Assembly (NCBI GenBank): GCA_965229725.1
Contig: OZ245923.1
Coordinates: 1,054,001-1,118,000, forward strand
Origin: Aquirickettsia sp965229725
GTDB taxonomy: Bacteria > Pseudomonadota > Alphaproteobacteria > Rickettsiales > Midichloriaceae
Length of the DNA: 64,000 nt
Direction: 5' to 3'
The notes below the pieces were generated by a model. The model saw only the letters and a list, made by a program, of their open reading frames with translations. It did not search any database and was not told the DNA's origin. This document shows positions 37,782 through 47,800 of this stretch, one piece after another (position 1 is the first letter of the stretch; every line of letters begins with the position of its first letter). Position numbers and translations under genes: made by a program.

Positions 37782-38348
37782 CTAATTCATTAATTTTAAA
37801 TTTGCATCTTTCATTAAAAACTCTATTTTTTTAATTCTTGATAGAAGTGATAAATCTAACATTAGAGATTCTTTTTTGATAATCATCCCACCCAAAATAC
37901 AACTATTATGAGTTATATTAAACTTAATATTCATGTCATTAAAGTATTTCATCAACACATCTTTAACTTCACTAAAAGAATTGTCATCTAATTGCTTTGC
38001 TAAAATCAATTCTAAGACTTTAATATTATTCTTTTTATTAATTATTTCTTCTAGCGAAGCTACGACTTTTTTCAACAGATATAGCCTTTGTTTATCTATC
38101 AATACTTTTATGAATCCTCTCAATAAATCAGAAGTCTTGGTTTTGCTAAGTATAGTATTACAAAAAATCATCTTTGTTTTTTTGGGCACAAACTTGTTTA
38201 GTAACAATTTCTCAACTGATTTCCTAATTTTAATTAGATCAAAAAATTGATTAATTTCACCAAAAATTTCATCAACTTGATCTAATTGCTCCATATTTAT
38301 GAACAATGCCAAAGCATATCTTTTTACAATTATGTTTTCAGAAATCAT
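37782..38348 (-). CDS. atpH: ATP synthase F1 delta subunit (OSCP)
   Basis: 188 residues. The N-terminal RYALALFINMEQ and the C-terminal GGMIIKKESLMLDLSLLSRI blocks identify the stator subunit that links F1 to the peripheral stalk. I chose the ATG at 38348 over the TTG at 38351. The Fo genes atpB, atpE and atpF are not in the window, a split common in alphaproteobacteria. Confidence 0.95.
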   Translation of the reverse strand: MISENIIVKRYALALFINMEQLDQVDEIFGEINQFFDLIKIRKSVEKLLLNKFVPKKTKMIFCNTILSKTKTSDLLRGFIKVLIDKQRLYLLKKVVASLEEIINKKNNIKVLELILAKQLDDNSFSEVKDVLMKYFNDMNIKFNITHNSCILGGMIIKKESLMLDLSLLSRIKKIEFLMKDANLKLMN

Positions 38349-38466
38349 CAATAAAGCACCCTATGCGAGTAGTTAAATTAAAAAGAACCATATGTTATTG
38401 AATATTTTTATACATATATAGAAATATTGTAAATATAAATTTACACTTATCTCAATTTTTATAGCT

Positions 38467-40929
38467 TTAAATTATCATTATTGAATACTTGCCACAGCTT
38501 GATTTCAAATGCGGTTTAGCAATATCTTCCTTGTATTTTATTTCCTTGCAATTGCATGCATTTTTTAAATCCAGTAACGCCAACAACCCTATTTCCTCTC
38601 CGCTAAAATGGATCACATCAATTTCTGCTCTTAGTGAAAGTTCATTCATTGATTTATATTTTCTCACTAACTCTAATATATTTAAAACATGTACTCCCAT
38701 ATTCAGGCTCTCACTGGAGTAATAAAAATTCTCCAATTTTGGCCACATATTAATTTTGTTCACCATTTCATTATTTTTTCCATATAAAATAGAATTGATC
38801 TCTTCAGTGACATGCGGCATATACGGGGCAAAAAGTTTTAGTAGTGTATTGAAAACATAATTTAATGTCAAAGCAGCACTTTTCTTTTCTTTTGGATGCT
38901 TGTTTTCTTCATCATATACTCTTGTTTTTACTAATTCTAAGTAATTATCACAAAAATCTTTCCAGAAAAAATTCTCAACAAAAACCCTTGCATCACAATA
39001 TTCATAATTTTTAAAAGAGTTTGTAGAATTCTCAATCACTTTGTATAAATTGGAAATGATCCATAGATCTAGATCACAAAAAATATCTCCATTACTGATG
39101 TCATCCTTTAGAGAATCAATGCTCTTCTCCAGACCATGAATGTGAGAATCAACAAATTTACCTGCATTCCAAAGTTTAGTAATTAATTTTTTGCCAATTT
39201 TAAATATTTGATCACTATAGACTATATCCATTCCGAGTTTTGAACTTGATGCCCAGTATCTTATAACATCAGCACCTTGATCTTTTATTAATTTTTCTGG
39301 TGTAACGACATTACCCTTTGATTTACTCATTTTAGACTTGTCTGAGGATAAGCACCAACCACTAATCATAAGATTCTTCCATGGGATAGAGTCTTGATGG
39401 AAAAACGATTTAACTAAAGTTCCAAAGGCCCATGTTCTAATGATCTCATGCGCTTGAGGTCTTAAATCATATGCAAATAATTTATTATGCCTTTCTTCAT
39501 CAAGCATAAAATCATCACTAATTCCATGGCTTGATAATTGAGGAGTTATAGCACTAGTTGCCCATGTGTCCATAACATCTGTTTCTGGCTCTACCTCGTG
39601 ACAAGTATAGCCATCTGGTAAATCAACATATGGGTCTACAGGAAGTTGATCAACATTTGCGATGAGTATTTTTCCTTCCTCGCCTTTTCTTTTTGAATAC
39701 CAAACGGGAAAGGGAACGCCAAAATATCTTTGCCTAGAAATACACCAATCTTGATTCAAACCGTCTATCCAGCTACTGAGTCTATCTTTCATAAATTTTG
39801 GATGCCAGTTGCACTCATTATTTTTCTTATGCAAATCTCCCTTATATGGCAATACTTCTATGTACCATTGGTAGGTCGGAATAATCTCAAGAATTCCCCC
39901 AGATCTTTCAGCACATTTAACATTTTGAACAACTTCAGTTTGATTGAGCAAAAGTTGCTCTAATTTTAATTTTTCTATTACTAATTCTCTAGCTTCTTTT
40001 ATTTTCAACCCATTAAGAAATCCAGCATTTTTCATTTTCCCATATAAATCTATAGATTCAACAGTATTGAGCTTATGCTTTCTCCACCACTCAATATCCT
40101 GAATATCTCCAAAAGTACAACACATCACTAAACCTGTTCCCTTTTCTTGATCAACATCCTCATCTGGCAAGATAGGCACTTGGTTATTAAAAAATGGTAT
40201 TATGGCTTCAGTCTTTTTTAAATGCTGATATCTGTTATCATTTGGATGATAAAAAATAGCGACACAAGCTGGTAGCATCTCTGGTCTTGTTGTTGCAATT
40301 ACAACTTCTTCACCACTTACAGTTTTAAATTTTATATCATTTAGTATCCCAGACTGCTCTTTATCAACATTTTCAGCTTGAGCAATCGCGGTTTGATCTT
40401 TAACGTCCCAAAAACTTGGACCAAATTTTCTTATGATTTTATGCTTATTATATAAATCAATGAAAGACATTTGAGAGAGCTTCCTTGATTTAGAACTTAT
40501 TGTTTGATATTCCTGCTCCCAATCAAAACTCAGGCCTAAAGACTTGTAAGTATTCCTAAATTTTTCCTCTGTTTCTAAAACTACCTCCTCACACACTTTT
40601 ATAAACTCTTGTCTACTTAAATCTTTAGCTCTAATTTTTTTTACTTTTTCAACAAGCCTCTCAGTCGGAAGACCATTATCATCAAAACCTATGGGGTAAA
40701 AGACTGACTTCCCAATCATTCTTTGAAATCTTGCGATAAAATCTGCTTGGGTATAACTAAACACATGCCCCATGTGCAATTCACCAGAAACAGTGGGAGG
40801 AGGGGTGTCTATTGAAAAAATCTCTTCTCTAGACTTAGTGCTATCCCATTTGTAAATATCCGATTCATTCCAAATTTTTTGCCACTTAGCTTCAATTTCA
40901 GAAATGTTTAATTTATCCTTAAAACTCAT
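38467..40929 (-). CDS. valS: Valyl-tRNA synthetase
   Basis: An 820-residue class I synthetase. The HIGH motif is PPPTVSGELHMGHVFSY (about 41-57) and KMSKS is KMSKSKGNVVTP (about 535). The editing domain contains ATTRPEMLPACVA. It is shorter than the Escherichia coli enzyme because most of the C-terminal coiled coil is missing, as in other Rickettsiales. It charges tRNA-Val. Confidence 0.97.
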   Translation of the reverse strand: MSFKDKLNISEIEAKWQKIWNESDIYKWDSTKSREEIFSIDTPPPTVSGELHMGHVFSYTQADFIARFQRMIGKSVFYPIGFDDNGLPTERLVEKVKKIRAKDLSRQEFIKVCEEVVLETEEKFRNTYKSLGLSFDWEQEYQTISSKSRKLSQMSFIDLYNKHKIIRKFGPSFWDVKDQTAIAQAENVDKEQSGILNDIKFKTVSGEEVVIATTRPEMLPACVAIFYHPNDNRYQHLKKTEAIIPFFNNQVPILPDEDVDQEKGTGLVMCCTFGDIQDIEWWRKHKLNTVESIDLYGKMKNAGFLNGLKIKEARELVIEKLKLEQLLLNQTEVVQNVKCAERSGGILEIIPTYQWYIEVLPYKGDLHKKNNECNWHPKFMKDRLSSWIDGLNQDWCISRQRYFGVPFPVWYSKRKGEEGKILIANVDQLPVDPYVDLPDGYTCHEVEPETDVMDTWATSAITPQLSSHGISDDFMLDEERHNKLFAYDLRPQAHEIIRTWAFGTLVKSFFHQDSIPWKNLMISGWCLSSDKSKMSKSKGNVVTPEKLIKDQGADVIRYWASSSKLGMDIVYSDQIFKIGKKLITKLWNAGKFVDSHIHGLEKSIDSLKDDISNGDIFCDLDLWIISNLYKVIENSTNSFKNYEYCDARVFVENFFWKDFCDNYLELVKTRVYDEENKHPKEKKSAALTLNYVFNTLLKLFAPYMPHVTEEINSILYGKNNEMVNKINMWPKLENFYYSSESLNMGVHVLNILELVRKYKSMNELSLRAEIDVIHFSGEEIGLLALLDLKNACNCKEIKYKEDIAKPHLKSSCGKYSIMII

Positions 40930-41005
40930 TTCAACTATAAAAAATATTTTTTAGAATTAATAAAACCAACAAGTAAAAGCTTTGGTAAGTTGATTTGTAG
41001 TTACA

Positions 41006-41770
41006 CTAACCTATGCCATAACTTTTGACTAGACTTCCGCTTAACATATACCAACCATCAATCATTACAAAGAAAATTAATTTAAATGGCAAAGATATTA
41101 TAACAGGAGGAAGCATCATCATACCCATTCCCATCAAAACTGACGCAACTACTAAATCTATAATTAAGAATGGCAAATAAATCAAAAATCCTATTTCAAA
41201 AGCTTTTTTTAACTCACTTAGCATAAATGCAGGTATCATAACTCTTAAAGGGATTTCATCTTGTTCTAAATTTTGAGTTTCCTTTGCAATATCTTTAAAT
41301 AAATTTAAATCCTTTTCTCTTGTATTTTCTTTCATAAATTTTTGAAAAGGAGCTGTTATATTTACCCAGGCTTTCTCTTCATTTATTTGATTATTCATAA
41401 GCGGAAACAATCCATCATCATACGCCTTATTGAATGTTGGAGACATTATGAAAAAAGTTAGAAATAGTGACAAACTAATGATAACAATATTTGGAGGGGT
41501 TTGTTGTAAACCCAATGCATGACGAAGTATGGAAAAAACAATGGTAATTTTTGTAAATGAAGTGACCATAATTAAAATTGATGGAGCGACACTTAATATT
41601 GTAATTAAACCAATTAGTTGAATTACCTTGCTACTGAACAAGGTCTGTTCATCTTCTCCTCCAAAATCAATATTAATGCCTTGCGCAAAGGCAGAATTAC
41701 ATTTTAAAGCAATAACAATCGCTATAAAAATAGTAAAATTGATTAATTTTTTATTCTTCAATAATGACAT
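41006..41770 (-). CDS. fliP: Flagellar export apparatus protein FliP
   Basis: 254 residues. A signal peptide (1-29) is followed by membrane segments and the FliP blocks SVAPSILIMVTSFTKITIVFSILRHALGLQQTPP (part TSFTKITIVFSILRHALG, about 67-85) and PAFMLSELKKAFEIGFLIYLPF. FliP forms the core of the flagellar type III export gate. It overlaps fliO by 20 bases. The presence of export genes suggests a flagellum or its secretion apparatus, an uncommon trait in Rickettsiales. Confidence 0.96.
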   Translation of the reverse strand: MSLLKNKKLINFTIFIAIVIALKCNSAFAQGINIDFGGEDEQTLFSSKVIQLIGLITILSVAPSILIMVTSFTKITIVFSILRHALGLQQTPPNIVIISLSLFLTFFIMSPTFNKAYDDGLFPLMNNQINEEKAWVNITAPFQKFMKENTREKDLNLFKDIAKETQNLEQDEIPLRVMIPAFMLSELKKAFEIGFLIYLPFLIIDLVVASVLMGMGMMMLPPVIISLPFKLIFFVMIDGWYMLSGSLVKSYGIG

Positions 41771-42014
41771 CTATCAAAATATCCTGTTGACCTAGCAAAA
41801 TTAAATACTTCTTTTTCTTAAATTTACACATCACTAATCTTCTTTTATGATCTATATTTAGTGATTCTTCAAGCTTTAAATTATTATCCGATGTAAAATA
41901 ACTTCCTAATATATTTTTATTTTTAAAAAATTTCATTAAAGTCACAACTACTCCAATGAGACTTATAAGTAACACCAATATAAAGAAAGCTTTTAAATAT
42001 AAGGAGGTTTCCAT
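41751..42014 (-). CDS. fliO: Flagellar biosynthesis protein FliO-like
   Basis: 87 residues: one N-terminal membrane helix (about 7-27) and a small cytoplasmic domain. LEESLNIDHKRRLVMCKFKKKKYLILLG (core LNIDHKRRLVMC) fits the FliO pattern of basic residues followed by hydrophobic strands ending in a Gly. FliO helps assemble the FliP ring. Position directly before fliP supports the call. It lies 12 bases after mlaF. Confidence 0.8.
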   Translation of the reverse strand: METSLYLKAFFILVLLISLIGVVVTLMKFFKNKNILGSYFTSDNNLKLEESLNIDHKRRLVMCKFKKKKYLILLGQQDILIDVIIEE

Positions 42015-42026
42015 TAAAATTAAATT

Positions 42027-42767
42027 TTACTTATTTAAAAATAATTTAACATATTCATCCTCACTTTCCACAGTATTTTTGAGATTATCTACCCAAAAAA
42101 CCTCCCCTTCTTTTAATAATGCCACCTTATCCGCTATTCTCTCCATAACCTTAACGTCATGCGTTATAGTTATTGTTGTTGATTTTAGCTTCTTACTAAT
42201 ATTTTTAATTAAATTTGTAATAGTAGCTGACATAACTGGATCAAGACCAGAGGTTGGCTCATCAAGAAACATTATTTCTGGATTTGTTGCTATAGCCCTT
42301 GCTATTGCAACCCTTTTTTGCATTCCTCCAGATAAATTGGATGGGTATAATTCTAGAACTTCCTCTTTTAACCCAACTAAATTTAGCATTTCTATTGCAT
42401 GCTCCTTGGCTTTTTCAGCATTTAAAATACCAGAATTAAGCAAGCTAAAACAAATGTTATGCCATATAGGCAAGCTATCAAATAACGCATTACCTTGAAA
42501 AAGCATACTGAATTTCTTTAAAAATTTCTTTCTTTGAATAATGTGGGTATGAGTTACATACTCATTATCTATTATTACTTCACTACCTTCATCAGGATCT
42601 AATAAACCAGCAATGCACTTGAGAAGAACAGATTTGCCACTACCCGAGCCACCAATAATCACAAATGACTCACTTTTTACTACATTGAAGCTTATGTCTT
42701 TCAATACTTGTTTTGTACCGAAACTTTTATTAAGATTATTAATTGAGATTAAGTTATTTCTGGACAT
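42027..42767 (-). CDS. mlaF: ABC transporter ATPase of the Mla phospholipid pathway
   Basis: A 246-residue ATPase. Walker A is GGSGSGKSVLLKC (about 38-50), the signature LSGGMQKRVAIARA and Walker B IMFLDEPTSGLDP. Paired with the MlaE permease, 2 bases upstream, it should drive phospholipid movement between membranes to keep outer-membrane asymmetry. MlaD and MlaC are not adjacent. Confidence 0.9.
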   Translation of the reverse strand: MSRNNLISINNLNKSFGTKQVLKDISFNVVKSESFVIIGGSGSGKSVLLKCIAGLLDPDEGSEVIIDNEYVTHTHIIQRKKFLKKFSMLFQGNALFDSLPIWHNICFSLLNSGILNAEKAKEHAIEMLNLVGLKEEVLELYPSNLSGGMQKRVAIARAIATNPEIMFLDEPTSGLDPVMSATITNLIKNISKKLKSTTITITHDVKVMERIADKVALLKEGEVFWVDNLKNTVESEDEYVKLFLNK

Positions 42768-42769
42768 CT

Positions 42770-43552
42770 TTATTTTACAAATAATAGGCCTGTGATTATA
42801 TAATTAGAGAGCAAAATCAAAATAGATGATGTCACAACAGCTTGAGTAGCAGAAACCCCAACACCACTTGCTCCACCAGAAGTTCTAAATCCATTAAAGC
42901 ACCCTATAAAAGTAACTATAAAACCAAAAACAGCAGCTTTAATTAACCCAGAAAGCACATCCTGATATTCTAAAAATTTTAATGTACTATTTATATACGA
43001 ATGATATTCAAACCCAATCTTATATATTGCTATTAAATAGCCTCCAAATATACCAATAATATCAGAAATTAAAACTAGGACAGGTAAAATTATGGTTCCT
43101 GCTATTATTTTTGGAATTATTAAAAATTTGATTGGATCAGTATTAAGTGTATACAAAGCATCAACTTGTTCAGATATCTTCATTGCTCCTATTTCTGCTG
43201 CCATCGATCCTGCAACTCTACCTGCGAGCATTAACCCAGCTAATACAGGACCCAACTCTCTTGTTATAGATATTACAATAACGGAAGCTATTGAGCTTTC
43301 AGCATGCATTCTTGAAAAACCAGTGTAAGTTTGCAAGGCTAAAACTGCTCCGGTAAATATCGCAGTAAGCCCAATTACTGGCAATGAATAAAATCCAATT
43401 ACAACTAATTGATGAAATATTTTTTTGAAATAGATAGGAGCTACGAATAATTTACTTAAAATACTAAAAAGGAAGATAACCAATTCTCCTATTTTTTCTA
43501 AGAAGCTTAGAGCAATAATGCCTAGTGTTTGTACGTATGCTAATAAATTCAT
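42770..43552 (-). CDS. mlaE: Mla-type ABC transporter permease
   Basis: 260 residues with about five to six membrane helices. The MlaE-family block IGLTAIFTGAVLALQTY and the VLAGLMLAGRVAGSMAAEIGAMKISEQVDAL block (core AGRVAGSMAAEIGAMKISEQ) are present. It overlaps alr by 4 bases, so alr-mlaE-mlaF-fliO-fliP reads as one compact transcript. Confidence 0.92.
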   Translation of the reverse strand: MNLLAYVQTLGIIALSFLEKIGELVIFLFSILSKLFVAPIYFKKIFHQLVVIGFYSLPVIGLTAIFTGAVLALQTYTGFSRMHAESSIASVIVISITRELGPVLAGLMLAGRVAGSMAAEIGAMKISEQVDALYTLNTDPIKFLIIPKIIAGTIILPVLVLISDIIGIFGGYLIAIYKIGFEYHSYINSTLKFLEYQDVLSGLIKAAVFGFIVTFIGCFNGFRTSGGASGVGVSATQAVVTSSILILLSNYIITGLLFVK

Positions 43553-44622
43553 GATGTATAAATTCTTCTACAACTATTTGAAAGACTTGTTAATATTTCT
43601 CTCTGATCTGTATTTGCTAATTTAGCGACTTCACCTATAGTAATTTTTTCACCAATTAATTCAACACTTTTTATTTCCATAAAGATAGATTCTGGCAATT
43701 GATTAGCATCTACTGCAATCATGTTCATACTCACAACACCAATAACAGGCAGAAAAAAACCTTTGGCATAAACTTTTGATTTGCCACTAAAAATCCTTTT
43801 ATACCCATCATAATAACCTATGTTTAAAATTAATACCTTATCCCCCTTTTTTACCTCATGGGTAGCATTATAACCGATATATTGATTTTTATAAAATACT
43901 TTTCTATTTAATACACTTGCATAAAATTCTACAACATTCAGCATTTTATCATGTTTATCCATTGATGTATTTACTCCATATAGCGCCCCACCTGGCCTCA
44001 CCATATCAAAATGATATTTGGAACCTAAAAATATTCCGCCCGAATTTGCAAAGGTAAATTTTGAATCAGGAAAAAAATTTTGTAACCCATGGAGATTTCC
44101 TAACTGCTTTTTATTTAAAAAATGATCTTTTTGCTCAGCACATGATAAATGGCTCATAACAAAGAGAATTTTACATTTTGCCAGATTTAATAATTCAATT
44201 TCCTCAACTTGAATCCCATCACGACCAATCCCCGTATCGAAATTTATGACAATATTTAATTTCTTTTTTGAATATTTATTAATTAAATCTAATTGCGTTC
44301 TGTCACTTATTACAGGTATAAAATTATTCTCCTCTATATTTTGTAATTCTTCTATACTATTCACCCCTTGAAAAACATAAATTCTCGATATTTGAGAATT
44401 ATTTTTCACCAAATATGCTTCATTTAAATTGGTGACCCAAAAATCTTTGCAGCCCACACTGCATAATGCTTGCATTATCTGATTTATACCCAAACCATAT
44501 GCATTTGCCTTAATCACTGCAGAGCAGACAGTTTTTTTTGAATTTACGATTGATTGAAGTTTTAAATAGTTTTTTTTGATGTTGCTTAGATTTATCTTAA
44601 TATATTGATAGTTATCTAGCAT
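43549..44622 (-). CDS. alr: Alanine racemase
   Basis: 357 residues, PLP-dependent. The PLP lysine is in SAVIKANAYGLG (about 35-46), and the second catalytic base, a Tyr, lies in IGYNATHEVKKGDKV (about 250-264). MVRPGGALYGVN is also typical. It makes D-alanine for peptidoglycan, in agreement with mraY elsewhere in the window. Confidence 0.95.
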   Translation of the reverse strand: MLDNYQYIKINLSNIKKNYLKLQSIVNSKKTVCSAVIKANAYGLGINQIMQALCSVGCKDFWVTNLNEAYLVKNNSQISRIYVFQGVNSIEELQNIEENNFIPVISDRTQLDLINKYSKKKLNIVINFDTGIGRDGIQVEEIELLNLAKCKILFVMSHLSCAEQKDHFLNKKQLGNLHGLQNFFPDSKFTFANSGGIFLGSKYHFDMVRPGGALYGVNTSMDKHDKMLNVVEFYASVLNRKVFYKNQYIGYNATHEVKKGDKVLILNIGYYDGYKRIFSGKSKVYAKGFFLPVIGVVSMNMIAVDANQLPESIFMEIKSVELIGEKITIGEVAKLANTDQREILTSLSNSCRRIYTS

Positions 44623-44696
44623 TTATCTATAAATTTGAATTTCATTAACAGTAATTTCTATCTATTTTATTGCGAAGATTAAATAAAAGAGAGTAA

Positions 44697-44791
44697 AGGA
44701 AGCAAAATGAGACCCAAAAATCTAAGCTATGGCTGCTTCTTTTCAGATCTGACCAGTTCAGCAAATATTCTGCCCTCATAAAATGCTTCCT
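44697..44791 (-). ncRNA. ffs: Signal recognition particle RNA (4.5S type)
   Basis: A 95-base hairpin. The ends AGGAAGCA and TGCTTCCT pair perfectly, followed by ATGAG/CTCAT. The apex is the universally conserved SRP domain IV, read on the minus strand as GGTCAGATCTGAAAAGAAGC followed by AGCC. It has the CAG/AGCA symmetric loop and a GAAA tetraloop. Compared with Escherichia coli the neck pairs have changed together (GUCC/GGA to AUCU/AGA), which keeps the helix. It binds Ffh and targets membrane proteins. A TTGCAA-17-TATTTT promoter lies just upstream. Confidence 0.9.
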
Positions 44792-44835
44792 AGTGAAAAA
44801 TAAAACAAGAATGAAAATATTGCAAGATAATATTA

Positions 44836-47800
44836 TCATTTATCATCATCAGCATCTTTGGTCACACTATCTATCGCAGTATCCTTCACCTTTTCACGAA
44901 TATTTTCCGCTATTCTATCAGACACTTTAGAAGCCGTATTACTTACAACATTGGAAGATGCAGTTCCTGTTCCAGCACCTGTTGCCGCTCCTGTTCCAGC
45001 ACCTGTTGCCGCTCCTGTTCCTGTACCCGTTGCTGCTCCTGTTCCAGCCCCTGTTGCCGCTCCTGTTCCAGCCCTTGTTGCCGCTCCTGTTCCAGCTCCT
45101 GCTGCTGCCCCAGGGGCTGCTCCTGCTCCTGCCCCAACCGCAGCCGTACCTACTGTGACTGCTGCACTTGCCGCCATTACTGCAGCTTGCACAGCTTTTG
45201 CTTTTACAAATTCAGAAGCATTTTCCTCTACGCCTCCAATACTCATATGTCTCATTGGGTTACCTGTCACTATCCAAGATGCAACTCCAGACATATATGA
45301 AGAAAATTTTGACATTCCGCTTGCAATTAAATAGATAACCAAACCACCTGTAAATGTCATAGCATAAACTGCAAATGATGAATAGATACTTACAGCACCA
45401 GATTCATCTGGTGGAGAATGAACATCCAGCATACTTTGATAACCAGATATCCAGCATTCATTATACAGAGGTCCTAATTCTACCCTTACTAAACAAGTGG
45501 AGCAGGCAGTGAAATTAAATATGTAATAAATCAAGATCGTAATCACATAATTCAAAATTATAATCGATGTATATACAAAAACGGGTTGCAATGCATATGA
45601 GAATAAGTTTTTTGCCCATGAATCAAACATGTGTTTAGTTTTTTCAAATAAAATGCAAACTATGAATACAGGCGCAGTTACAATTAAAACTGAATTAATC
45701 ATAATAGCAAATACGAACATCACAGTTGCCTTTACAATCGCTACAAAATAGTAATAAATTGCAAGACCCAAAAATACTGCTGTAACAAATCCAAGCAATC
45801 CATTCGTACATATCGCCCAAATTCTGGACCAAGTGTCTCCTGAAGTAAATTGATAAATTGGACCATTAAATATAGAAAATATTACATATGGATCCTCAAT
45901 TATCATAGTTTCACAAATTTGCTGATTACCACTCACTGCTTGTAAAAAGGAAGCTGAATATCTTGCAACTAGCTCAATACTTCCATCAATAAAAAAGGTC
46001 ACTAAGTATCCTCCAAAAAAATTCCAACTAGTATCTGAAATAAGAAAGGCAACTATTGCAAATTTCATAATGAATTTAATGAACCCTTGCGTTGTGTAAT
46101 CTACCAATCCCAACATATAAGAAATCGCAAAAAATACTAAATACAATACAAGTAAAATTTTTATAACACGTGCAGCTTGTTTAATAAATCCGGAGAAAAC
46201 TACTCCCACTGCACCCACTTCTTTAAAGTTTGTTACATCCCCATCTTTATTTAATTCAACATTATATTCTAGATGAGAATTATTGCCTGCGTTATCAGGG
46301 CCAACAAGCACGGCTTTTATGTCTTTCATTGCATCATAAATCAGCCCCCCTTTTTTACACATGGGGTTTTCTCCTTTTTTACTCATATTAACGTAATATT
46401 GGCCATATGTATTGTAGTACTTATACGCTTCCTTCATGTCGTCATCAGCGCCTGCATCCGGAGTTTCAAGTTTAATCCGTAAAAAGATTACACAATCCGC
46501 TGAATCCTGCACACAATTATCTGATATTGATTTAGCATCTATAATTAAAAACCCTAAATCCTTTGGACTATTACCATCTTTATCTTTCTTTACAATACTA
46601 TCATTGACATCCATCCAGTTTTTCTCATCTACAGCAGCACCTTTTTTTGCAACTGCATACTGAATATTTTCACTTTTTGATCTTGGGCAACCACTCCAAT
46701 CAATCGACATAGAGTAACCTCCAGAATCCTCCTGATAATTATTATAAAAATGTCTTAATGCTAATTCTGATCTATTTTCAAATCTTGAGTCATTGAAAAT
46801 CCCCTCCAGTATATATTTACTTTCCCCGGCCTCAAAAGTTCCCTTATCTATACATCTATAATTACTATAAGTATCGTTACAGCCCGCAGTATCTTCGGCA
46901 CTAGTAGTAGCTGGAGGAGTTGCTTCTTTACAAGTGCAACTCAAATTTTTTCCATTTTCTAATTTGACATTTCCTTCAAGGTATTTTTTATATATTCCAT
47001 CATCCATAACCTTCCCAAGCAACCCAAATTCACATTTGCCATTATCTTGAGAGTTATCTTTATCGTGAGGAGCACCTGTTTTACAAGAAGCATCTGTATT
47101 ACATTTATAATTATAACCATCACCAGCAGTGGCTGCATCACTAGGAGCGATAAGAGCGAAGTTTTTTACCCCGCCTTCTCTAAAACATTCTCCTTCTAAA
47201 ATTAAATCCTGTGAAGTTACAGAAGGTTGTTGTGAATCATTAGATGGACTCTTGATGGCTAAATTGCTATTTTGGTACCATCTGTCTATACAATCTTTTT
47301 TATCCTCAATTGCAGAATTCCAAATACACTTTCTAATAATTTCTTCTCTATTAGGATTGCTAATTTTTATATCCTTTGCCCTATCTTCATTAACTATGAT
47401 TTCCTGATTAGATGTGTAATTTCCATCCCAAATAACCGTTAATTTATCTTTATTTTTAAGATAAATACCTGTGTCAAAGAAGTTGGGATTCTTAGCTCCC
47501 CACCCTGCTCTGGAATTCTTTAGTGTATAGCTATCTCCTGAAATTTGTTGCCAAAACTCCTTAGATCCATAGTTTTTTTCTAAATCCTCTAATACCTTTA
47601 GATCCTTAGAAATGTTTCCACTTTTTGTGTAGGTGAATTTACCATTAAGAATCTCATCCCAGTATTTTTGAGCATTAACAGGATTTTTTAGCTCTTCAAA
47701 TTTATCATCACTTATAGTTGCTAAAAACCTGTGGCTGTACTTATTTTTCCAACGCATTTTATACCAATTGGAATTATCTATATTGTCAAAGATAGGGGTC

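Noticed and set aside
44645..44839. A 64-codon frame between alr and the VirB6-like gene.
   Set aside because: It coincides with the SRP RNA and has no protein-like features.
44943..45158. Gln/Glu-rich and Leu-rich frames in the repeat region, and a CRISPR-like look of the repeats.
   Set aside because: They are other frames of the 24-bp coding repeats. The units are contiguous, without spacers, so this is not a CRISPR array.
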